The notes under the pieces were generated by a model. It saw only the letters and a list, made by a program, of their open reading frames with translations. It had not been told where the DNA came from and did no database searches. From the NCBI GenBank assembly GCA_017990795.1, contig JAGNNG010000084.1, forward strand, positions 1-7,370: a stretch of 7,370 nt of DNA, written 5' to 3'. The translations under genes were made by a program, and so were the position numbers. The DNA comes from Deltaproteobacteria bacterium. GTDB lineage: Bacteria > Myxococcota_A > Polyangia > Palsa-1104 > JAEUJZ01. Each line of letters starts with the position of its first letter. Position 1 is the first letter of the stretch. This document shows, piece after piece, positions 1 through 5,298 of the stretch.

Positions 1-1
1 G

Positions 2-37
2 TACGGCGTCAAGCGCGCGCCCTACTGCCAGCAGTAA
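2..37 (+). CDS. Possible 3' end of a plus-strand gene (C-terminal 11 residues only)
   Basis: Frame 2 is open from the left edge and reads YGVKRAPYCQQ before a TAA stop at 35-37. Every sense codon ends in G or C, as expected of coding DNA in a GC-rich genome, but eleven codons are too few for a firm call. If real, the gene converges on the pseudokinase gene, with 17 bases between the two stop codons and no visible terminator hairpin between them. The product cannot be identified. Confidence 0.35.
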   Translation, partial: YGVKRAPYCQQ

Positions 38-54
38 CCCAGCCGACGCTCCCC

Positions 55-1587
55 CTACTTGCGCGGCGTGTCCTCTTCCAGCTCTGCGTCGATCTTGACC
101 GTCTCACCCGGCTGCGGAGAAACCTCCCGCACGTAGGGCCGGTAGTTTTTCTTTACGATCTCGATCTTTTGCACCGTGGGCGGCGTCGTGCGCACCAGTC
201 GCTGCGGCGTGTTGCCGATGACTTTGCCCTCGACGCGAATCTCTGCCCCACGCGGCGATGAGTCGATAAGCACCGACCACTCCGCTGAGCCCGAGCGCAT
301 CACCATGACCACGACGGCAATAAGGACCGTCATCACGCCGACGGCAAGACCGGCGACAAACAGCGGCTTTTTGAAGATCGGTACCGCCTCGTCTGCACCG
401 CCTGGTAAGCGGGTATTGGACGAGTCCACTCGCATACCCGCCGCCGTATTGCCGACGCCCAGGCTTACCGACTGAACATTGAAGCGCTGGCTCTGTCCGG
501 TCTGCAGGCGCTGGCTCTGAAATGCCGAAGGCCCGCCTGTTCCCGTCGCTGTAGCGGAGTTGCGCCAGTTTGCCGGACTGCTAGAGACCAGCGGCTCGTT
601 GCTTACTGGCAGCGTGTCGGGCTCAAACTTTTTCCACAGATCCAGCTGCTCTTGGAACGCCACCAAGCGCGGACGAAAGGCGATCGTCATGTTGCGCGCC
701 AGGATCGTCGCCACCGAGCTCTCACCAAACAGCGCCTGCGCTGCCGTGGAGAGCGCCAGCCGTAGCGAAAGTGCCGTCGGAAACCGCTCTTCCTTTTTAA
801 CCCGCAGCGCCTTCATCACAATGGCGTCAAGCTCTGCAGGCAGCTCGCGCTTGCTCGATGGCGGCGGTGGCGGCTCGTCGTCTTCCCCGACATTGAGCGA
901 CTCGCCAGTCAGCATCTCCCACAGCAGTGCTCCGACGCTGTACACATCGGCGCGACGCTCGATGACGGGAATGGCGTTGGCTTGTACCTGCGCGCGAAGC
1001 TCGGGAGCCATAAACGGCGTGCGGCGCTGCAGGCGCGTCGGTACCGAGACGTTCGTGACCGTCGCATTGCGCGTCCGCAACGAGCCAAACTCAATGATCT
1101 TTACGTTGCCATCAAAGCCGATCAGCACCGCGTCGGAAGACAGCTGGCCGTGGACGATATCGAGGGGTTTGCCCGTCACATCGCAGCGCTCATGGGCGTA
1201 GTGAAGGGCATCACACAGCTGCATCGCGATATGAACGGCGCTCGCGGGCGACAGCTGTGACTGCGGGTTGCGCATGACCTCACGCAGCGATACGCCGTGG
1301 ACGTACTCAGTCGCCACAAAGTAGCTGCCGTCAGGCATGCCACCAACTTCGTGCACGGCAGCGATGCGCGAGTGTTGAAGCCCTGCCGCCGCGCGCTGCT
1401 CGTCCAAAAACATACGCACGACATCAGGCCGCTGCGACATATGCGCGTCTAGGATGCGGATAGCCAGCGGCTTAAAACCTGTCCGTGACTGCGCGGCTTC
1501 GCGTCCAATGTACGTTGTACCTACGGTACCCGTACCAAGTTCAGCGAACAGGATGTAGTTTCCAGCTCGATACGGGAAGTGAGGCAT
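55..1587 (-). CDS. Membrane-anchored PEGA-domain protein pseudokinase (Hanks-type Ser/Thr kinase fold)
   Basis: This 510-residue protein has a kinase-fold domain at about residues 10-285, a Ser/Gln/Thr-rich linker at about 330-400, one membrane helix at about 409-430 and a PEGA domain at about 436-502 (PRGAEIRVEGKVIGNTP). The fold is clear: glycine loop G18-x-G20-x-x-G23, a helix-C glutamate at about E63, APE at 194-196 and the DVYSVG motif at 214-219. The chemistry is not. The ATP-binding lysine of VAIK is R44 (LAIR), HRD is HGQ (146-148), the catalytic-loop Asn is A153 and DFG is EFG (166-168). The stretch around 144-168 still resembles the usual myxobacterial form with HRD-x-SPxN and IDFG, so it looks decayed from an active kinase. 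Loss of phosphotransfer is inferred; ATP binding might survive. The ATG at 1587 lies just before the fold begins. No good Shine-Dalgarno precedes it. There is a proline run at 239-243. Confidence 0.93.
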   Translation of the reverse strand: MPHFPYRAGNYILFAELGTGTVGTTYIGREAAQSRTGFKPLAIRILDAHMSQRPDVVRMFLDEQRAAAGLQHSRIAAVHEVGGMPDGSYFVATEYVHGVSLREVMRNPQSQLSPASAVHIAMQLCDALHYAHERCDVTGKPLDIVHGQLSSDAVLIGFDGNVKIIEFGSLRTRNATVTNVSVPTRLQRRTPFMAPELRAQVQANAIPVIERRADVYSVGALLWEMLTGESLNVGEDDEPPPPPSSKRELPAELDAIVMKALRVKKEERFPTALSLRLALSTAAQALFGESSVATILARNMTIAFRPRLVAFQEQLDLWKKFEPDTLPVSNEPLVSSSPANWRNSATATGTGGPSAFQSQRLQTGQSQRFNVQSVSLGVGNTAAGMRVDSSNTRLPGGADEAVPIFKKPLFVAGLAVGVMTVLIAVVVMVMRSGSAEWSVLIDSSPRGAEIRVEGKVIGNTPQRLVRTTPPTVQKIEIVKKNYRPYVREVSPQPGETVKIDAELEEDTPRK

Positions 1588-1645
1588 GTTCTGTTCTGAT
1601 GTTGGCGGACTTTATGGGAAAAGTCAATCGCGCTTACCGTCGCTG

Positions 1646-1673
1646 TTTACGAGCCAAGTAAAAATCCTATTAT
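1646..1673 (+). promoter_or_regulatory. Candidate sigma-70-like promoter, plus strand
   Basis: TTTACG (1646-1651, four of six matches to TTGACA) and TATTAT (1668-1673, five of six matches to TATAAT) are 16 bases apart. A transcript from here would start near 1680 and could read the small frame at 1821 or the kinase operon. The box overlaps a minus-strand TATAAT, so the two directions could compete. Motif match only. Confidence 0.25.
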
Positions 1674-1674
1674 A
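1669..1674 (-). promoter_or_regulatory. Candidate -10 box for the pseudokinase gene
   Basis: On the minus strand these bases read TATAAT, a perfect -10 hexamer, about 82 bases upstream of the pseudokinase ATG. The -35 is poor: TGCATA at 1698-1693, 18 bases away, three of six matches. An alternative nearer the gene is TTGACT at 1627-1622 with CAACAT at 1604-1599 and a 17-base spacer, which would give an almost leaderless mRNA and would fit the missing Shine-Dalgarno. The sequence alone does not decide between them. Confidence 0.3.
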
Positions 1675-1820
1675 CGCCAGTGAATGCCGCTGTATGCAGA
1701 TGTCTGTCCATGTATATATTGTAATGACTACATTTAATTAGCAGTCACTCTGCCCATTAGCCGCTTGTATCGCTATAACTTATTAATATTGCAGGCTAAA
1801 TTCGGCGAACCGCGCAGCAA

Positions 1821-1946
1821 ATGCGGCTGCTACGGCGCCGCTTTTTTCCCATCCTGCTGCTGCCTCCTGGCTGCGGCATCGACCCAGTAGCTATCGACCG
1901 GCGTGCGCTTTTGTCACTAGGCCACATCCTGCGCGATGGTCGCTAG
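1821..1946 (+). CDS. Possible 41-residue small lipoprotein or lipoprotein remnant
   Basis: An ATG at 1821 opens a 41-codon frame ending in TAG at 1944-1946. The product starts MRLLRRRFFPILLLPPGCG: a charged n-region with four or five Arg, a hydrophobic stretch (FFPILLL), then PPGC at residues 15-18, which resembles a lipobox except for Pro in place of Ala/Ser/Thr. The mature part would be about 24 residues (CGIDPVAIDRRALLSLGHIL and a short tail). No Shine-Dalgarno precedes the ATG, and a terminator-like hairpin overlaps its first codons, so it may be untranslated, a truncated leftover of a longer lipoprotein, or chance. It lies upstream of the kinase operon on the same strand. Confidence 0.28.
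   Translation: MRLLRRRFFPILLLPPGCGIDPVAIDRRALLSLGHILRDGR
1823..1847 (+). terminator. Terminator-like hairpin with T tract
   Basis: GCGGC (1823-1827) can pair with GCCGC (1837-1841) around a nine-base loop, followed directly by six T (1842-1847). A five-pair all-GC stem plus a T run is the form of a weak rho-independent terminator in the plus direction. With the plus-strand promoter candidate at 1646-1673 it would bound a short RNA of about 165 bases. The same bases encode residues 1-9 of the small lipoprotein-like frame, so only one reading may be true. Confidence 0.25.
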
Positions 1947-1974
1947 CTAACTGTGTCCATGACCCTGCGCTCCA

Positions 1975-1983
1975 TGGCATAAT
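1975..1983 (+). promoter_or_regulatory. Candidate extended -10 promoter for the kinase operon
   Basis: TGGCATAAT carries the TGn extension followed by CATAAT, five of six matches to the -10 consensus. The -35 region is poor (TGTCCA at 1954-1959), which extended -10 promoters tolerate. Transcription would start near 1990, giving a leader of about 100 bases that contains the palindrome at 2007-2016. Confidence 0.35.
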
Positions 1984-2074
1984 GGCACTAAGCTGCGGCG
2001 AATTTTGTGCGCGCACGGACGTTGTCTGGTAGCCAAGTCCGGCGGTGCCGACTGCAAAGCATCGCTAACGAAAT

Positions 2075-2079
2075 AGGGG
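2075..2079 (+). promoter_or_regulatory. Ribosome binding site that decides the kinase start
   Basis: AGGGG lies 11 bases before the ATG at 2091, slightly long but acceptable spacing. The frame could open earlier at a GTG at 2007, but that GTG has no Shine-Dalgarno and the 28 added residues (Arg/Gln/Cys-rich) do not belong to the kinase fold. Kinases of this type usually start a few residues before the GxGxxG loop, as the ATG at 2091 does. Confidence 0.6.
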
Positions 2080-2090
2080 CGCAAAAGCAG

Positions 2091-3824
2091 ATGGTTGGGG
2101 TCGGACAGCGGGTCGGAAACTATCGCGTGCTGCGCAAGCTCGGACAGGGCGGCATGGGCGCGGTCTATGAAGCGCTCCATGAGGAAATTGGTCGCCGCGC
2201 CGCGATCAAAGTACTGCTGCCAGAGTTTGCGCAAGACCAACAGAACATCCTCCGGTTCTTTAATGAAGCCCGCGCGGTAAACATCATCCAGCATCCCGGG
2301 CTCGTCGGTGTCTTTGAGTCCGGTCGCCTCGAAGATGGCGCCGCCTACATCGTGATGGAGTACCTAGAAGGAGAGTTACTGACAACTCGACTTCAGAAGG
2401 CGGGGCGGCTGCCGCTACGTTCGGCGCTGACGCTGATCCGCCAGATTGCATCGGCGCTGGCCGCGGCCCACATCAAGCGCATTGTGCATCGCGACTTGAA
2501 GCCCGACAACATCATGCTCATCCCTGATCCCGAGACTCCGGAAGGAGAGCGGGTCAAGGTCTTCGACTTCGGAATTGCCAAGCTGCGCGTCGATAGCTTG
2601 GGCCCCAGTCGGGCGCAGCCGATGGAGTTTCGCACCGAGACCGGAATCATCATGGGTACCCCAACCCACATGGCTCCTGAGCAGTGTCGCGGCGCCTCCG
2701 ATGTCACCGGAAAAGCAGATGTGTACTCGCTGGGAGTGATTCTGTATCAGGTGCTAATTGGCCATCCGCCGTTTGTTGCAGCCAGCGCGGGTGAGCTCCT
2801 AAGTATGCATCTTCGGGATCAGCCCACACCGCTACGCAAGCTAGATCCTGGGATTCCGGAGAACCTGGCCGATTTGGTTCACCGCATGCTCGAAAAGGAC
2901 CCAGGCGAGCGACCAGAGATGAGCGAAGTGGTCCTGGAACTGGAGTCGATGGGCGCACATCGCACCCGCGGCTCCCAGTCCGATGCGCACATACCGGTCA
3001 AAAATCCAGAGAAAGCCAAGCCTCGCCCTAACACGCTACAGAATGCGGCGGGCCAGACATTTTCTACTAGTACACAGAAGCGCTTCGTACTCGCCATTGG
3101 GCTAAGCGGAGTGCTGGTGGTAATTGCCGGAATCCTCCTATTTACCGATGGATTTGGTGGCCTGGCCGGTCACCCCAGCGGTACCGTCGCAGGTCGCGAG
3201 ACGGGATTTTCGCCGCCACGTCCGCGCCTATCGAACGGAATCCGCTGGTCCATCGAAAGCGAGCCGACCGGAGCAGAAGTAGTAAATACCGAGACCGGGA
3301 ATGCGATTGGGAAGACTCCCTATGTAGAGGATCGTCCTCGCGAATCAGGCGAGCTGCGATTGCGCGTACGCCTTGCCGGTCATGTCGAGCAGACGGTAAT
3401 CGCCGACCGCAGCAGCAATCTAACAACCACGGTACATCTAAACCCAGCCGCGCCCAGCGTTCCCGAGAACGCATCGCCAACCGCGCAAAAGCCGCCGGAA
3501 GTTCCGCGTCCTGGCACCGTCCACTGGAACCTTCAGAGTCGCCCCAGCGGCGCGCAAATCGTGCGTGCTGAGACTGGCGAGGTGTTAGGAATCACGCCGT
3601 GGGACACCATCCAGCCAGCCGCCCAGGGCACCCTAAAGCTGGTCCTACGTGCGCCGGGTTATGCGGATACACTGGTCCTGCTCGATCGATTTGCTGATAT
3701 GGAAAACAAGTTCATATTGAAGCGAATTAGCCCGCGCGCGCCTAAAAAATCCGTCAAAGATGAGATTCCTCTATTTGACAATGAAGACTCTAATTCTTCA
3801 TCTGGCCCAGGTTCAGCTAAATAG
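2091..3824 (+). CDS. Transmembrane PEGA-domain serine/threonine protein kinase, catalytically intact
   Basis: A 577-residue Hanks-type kinase that should phosphorylate Ser/Thr on cytoplasmic partners. The kinase domain is at about residues 10-285 with all key elements: G18-Q-G-G-M-G23 loop, K40 (AAIK), helix-C E59, HRDLKPDN at 133-140, DFG at 159-161, GTPTHMAPE at 189-197 and DVYSLG at 210-215. The activation loop holds several Ser/Thr (S169, S173, T182, T184, T190) that could be autophosphorylated. A basic/proline linker (about 290-330) leads to one membrane helix at about 332-351. Outside are two PEGA-like repeats, about 385-450 (EPTGAEVVNTETGNAIGKTP) and 478-543 (RPSGAQIVRAETGEVLGITP), then a short acidic Ser-rich tail. 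It is the first gene of a likely operon: the propeller gene starts 2 bases after its TAG. The pseudokinase gene lies divergently upstream. Substrate unknown. Confidence 0.95.
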   Translation: MVGVGQRVGNYRVLRKLGQGGMGAVYEALHEEIGRRAAIKVLLPEFAQDQQNILRFFNEARAVNIIQHPGLVGVFESGRLEDGAAYIVMEYLEGELLTTRLQKAGRLPLRSALTLIRQIASALAAAHIKRIVHRDLKPDNIMLIPDPETPEGERVKVFDFGIAKLRVDSLGPSRAQPMEFRTETGIIMGTPTHMAPEQCRGASDVTGKADVYSLGVILYQVLIGHPPFVAASAGELLSMHLRDQPTPLRKLDPGIPENLADLVHRMLEKDPGERPEMSEVVLELESMGAHRTRGSQSDAHIPVKNPEKAKPRPNTLQNAAGQTFSTSTQKRFVLAIGLSGVLVVIAGILLFTDGFGGLAGHPSGTVAGRETGFSPPRPRLSNGIRWSIESEPTGAEVVNTETGNAIGKTPYVEDRPRESGELRLRVRLAGHVEQTVIADRSSNLTTTVHLNPAAPSVPENASPTAQKPPEVPRPGTVHWNLQSRPSGAQIVRAETGEVLGITPWDTIQPAAQGTLKLVLRAPGYADTLVLLDRFADMENKFILKRISPRAPKKSVKDEIPLFDNEDSNSSSGPGSAK

Positions 3825-3826
3825 CA

Positions 3827-5119
3827 ATGCTGCCTCGTGTCATTACCAAGCTAACGCTACCACTTATCGGCGTTCTGACACTTTGCAGCATTACTCACGG
3901 AAAAGATCAGTTCGCTAAGCACGTTGAGCAATCCTTAGTCTTGTATAAAGGCGGCAAATACGCTGAGTCGTTGGCCGCGCTGCAAGCAGCCTACTCACTG
4001 CGTAAGCAGCCTCGCCTTTTGTGCAATATGGCGCGCACCTATCGCAAGCTCGGCGACGACAAGAGCGCGCTGCAGAACTATCGCGCCTGTCTGCAGCAAG
4101 ATCGCAGCTTGCCAGTCGCACAGCGCGCCGATATCGAGCACTACATTGATGAGCTGGAAGCGCTGCTAAACCCGGACACGCAGAAACAAAAAGAAATCAT
4201 TGGCAAGGCGATTACGGCTGGGGACCACACCACCCCAGTGCCGCCGCCAACGCTGCCGTCCGATTCGGTGACACTGAAGCATCGCTGGCAGTGGCGAGTC
4301 CGAGGCGGCGCAACCGACGCGCGCACAGACAAGTATCTGCTGGGAGTGTGGGGAAGCTCGCCGCAAGCGCTGTGGGCAGTTGGCAGTAGCGGCACCATCC
4401 TGCGTTACCGGGGTAGCTGGGGCAAGTCACCAAGCGGCACCGAGGCCGACCTGTTGGCCCTGTGGGGCGCCAATGACAACGAGGTCTGGGCCGTCGGTGA
4501 GCGCGGCACGATCTTGCACTGGAACGGTCTGAGCTGGCAGCCCCAAGCGAGCGGCACCCAAAGTCCCCTGCACGCCATCTGGGGCAGCAGCGCCAAAGAC
4601 GTGTGGGCAGTGGGCGATAATGGCGTCATCTTGCACTGGCAGGGCTCGTCGTGGGTGGCGACTCCTAGCCGTTCGCAGAACTTGCTGCTGGCCGTGTGGG
4701 GCAGCGATCCGGAAAACACCTGGGCAGCAGGCACGCAAGGGGTCTTGTTGCGCCGTCGCGGCGTGACCTGGACCCGTGAAAAAAGCAATACCAGCGTCGG
4801 CTTGTTCGGACTTGGAGGCAGCTCCCAAAAGCTTGTGTGGGCCGTCGGCGAGCAAGGTGTGGTGCTGCGCTTCGACGGCAACACCTGGAACCCAGTTAGT
4901 AGCAACACGACGCAGACCTTGTTTGCAGTCACCAGCGTCCCCGCAGGCACGTCATGGGCCGTCGGAGCTGGTGGCACCCTGCTGCGATGGAATGGCTCTG
5001 ACTGGCAAGGCTCAAAGAGTCAGACCGACCACGACCTGCGCGCCCTGTTCGCCACCGACCATGATGACTTGTGGGCCGTGGGACTAAACGGGCTAATCCT
5101 GAACTATCTGCCGGAATAG
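3827..5119 (+). CDS. Secreted TPR plus seven-bladed WAVG-repeat beta-propeller protein
   Basis: 430 residues. An N-terminal signal peptide is likely (Arg4/Lys8, hydrophobic 9-20, possible cleavage after THG at 23-25). Residues about 28-115 form a TPR-like helical domain (KYAESLAALQAAYSLRKQ; GDDKSALQNYRACLQQD). A Pro/Thr linker follows (about 130-150). Residues about 154-430 form a propeller of the BNR/Ycf48-like kind: the Trp of WAVG (WAAG in blade 4) recurs at 183, 221, 260, 299, 338, 377 and 416, nearly always 39 apart, giving seven blades. The last blade lacks its closing W-x4-SGT strand, which WRVRGGATD (156-164) can supply from the N-terminal side. No catalytic residues are evident, so a binding or scaffold role is inferred. 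It starts 2 bases after the kinase stop without a clear Shine-Dalgarno, suggesting translational coupling. Being exported, it could meet the kinase's PEGA domains in the periplasm. Confidence 0.92.
   Translation: MLPRVITKLTLPLIGVLTLCSITHGKDQFAKHVEQSLVLYKGGKYAESLAALQAAYSLRKQPRLLCNMARTYRKLGDDKSALQNYRACLQQDRSLPVAQRADIEHYIDELEALLNPDTQKQKEIIGKAITAGDHTTPVPPPTLPSDSVTLKHRWQWRVRGGATDARTDKYLLGVWGSSPQALWAVGSSGTILRYRGSWGKSPSGTEADLLALWGANDNEVWAVGERGTILHWNGLSWQPQASGTQSPLHAIWGSSAKDVWAVGDNGVILHWQGSSWVATPSRSQNLLLAVWGSDPENTWAAGTQGVLLRRRGVTWTREKSNTSVGLFGLGGSSQKLVWAVGEQGVVLRFDGNTWNPVSSNTTQTLFAVTSVPAGTSWAVGAGGTLLRWNGSDWQGSKSQTDHDLRALFATDHDDLWAVGLNGLILNYLPE
4334..5116 (+). repeat. Seven in-frame propeller repeats of about 117 bases
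   Basis: The DNA encodes seven repeats of about 39 codons within the propeller gene, each with the pattern (L)-WG-x6-WAVG-x-x-G-x-(I/L)-L-x-(W/R)-x-G-x-x-W. Blades 2 and 3 are most alike (NEVWAVGERGTILHWNG and KDVWAVGDNGVILHWQG), suggesting recent duplication or homogenisation. Blade 5 has one extra residue before WAVG and lost the first Trp. Blade 7 ends after its third strand. Confidence 0.85.
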
Positions 5120-5248
5120 TCGCCAGCGCGGCCCTCGTCGCGGCTCCACTTCGTGTGTCCAGTAGTATTTCCGCAGCAGCTCAGCTACCCGCACTTACGC
5201 GCACGAGAGCCACGAATCGCGGACTCCTCGCGCAAGCTCTCGCTTTTC

Positions 5249-5259
5249 GTTTCCGAAAC
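5249..5259. promoter_or_regulatory. Palindrome GTTTCCGAAAC, candidate operator
   Basis: A perfect five-base inverted repeat with a one-base centre (GTTTC-C-GAAAC). It ends 16 bases before the TATAAT box at 5276 and covers the place where a -35 element would sit. A regulator bound here would control the AAA-like gene. The regulator is unknown and an 11-base palindrome can occur by chance. Confidence 0.3.
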
Positions 5260-5275
5260 TGCGCGTGCTGTCCCC

Positions 5276-5281
5276 TATAAT
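5276..5281 (+). promoter_or_regulatory. Candidate -10 box of the pseudoprotease/AAA-like gene
   Basis: TATAAT is a perfect -10 hexamer in a 179-base gap between genes. No good -35 is seen at 16-18 bases; TTCCGA at 5251-5256 is 19 bases away. The start point would fall near 5288, at or inside the GAGGT ribosome site, so the leader would be very short. Either that mRNA is almost leaderless or the box is not the main promoter. Confidence 0.35.
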
Positions 5282-5285
5282 TGCC

Positions 5286-5290
5286 GAGGT
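5286..5290 (+). promoter_or_regulatory. Ribosome binding site that decides the AAA-like start
   Basis: GAGGT lies eight bases before the ATG at 5299, a good Shine-Dalgarno placement. The frame could also open at TTG 5281, adding six residues, but that codon precedes this site and has no Shine-Dalgarno of its own. The ATG at 5299 is therefore preferred. Confidence 0.7.
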
Positions 5291-5298
5291 ATCAATCC

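Larger units (their letters stand above)
1588..2090. other. Divergent intergenic region between the pseudokinase and kinase genes
   Basis: About 500 bases lie between the divergent start codons at 1587 (minus) and 2091 (plus). The part from about 1650 to 1795 is clearly richer in A and T than the flanking genes and contains TATATATT, TTTAATTA and TATTAATATT, fitting a promoter region. Visible here are promoter-like boxes on both strands, a spaced inverted repeat TGACT-N13-AGTCA at 1725-1747, a small reading frame at 1821-1946 with a lipoprotein-like start, a GC hairpin followed by six T, and a palindrome at 2007-2016. No tRNA or known structured RNA was recognised. Confidence 0.7.

Noticed and set aside
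560..1201. 213-codon plus-strand frame opposite the pseudokinase
   Set aside because: It lies wholly antisense to a gene with clear domain structure; its product is Ser/Arg-rich with no recognisable motif, typical of an antisense shadow in GC-rich DNA.
2007..2090. Upstream GTG start adding 28 residues to the active kinase
   Set aside because: No Shine-Dalgarno, residues unlike the family, and the GTG is part of a palindrome; ATG 2091 has AGGGG upstream and fits the usual start.
1947..2294. 115-codon minus-strand frame over the start of the active kinase
   Set aside because: Antisense to the conserved glycine loop and helix C of the kinase; no Shine-Dalgarno or domain.
3878..3889. Lipobox in the propeller protein (LTLC, residues 17-20)
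   Set aside because: The -1 position is Leu, not Gly/Ala/Ser, so a type I signal peptide with cleavage near residue 25 is more likely.
4405..4977. 190-codon minus-strand frame opposite the propeller repeats, with repeated SPTAHTS-like segments
   Set aside because: The apparent repeats are the mirror of the WAVG repeats on the plus strand, so it is a shadow.
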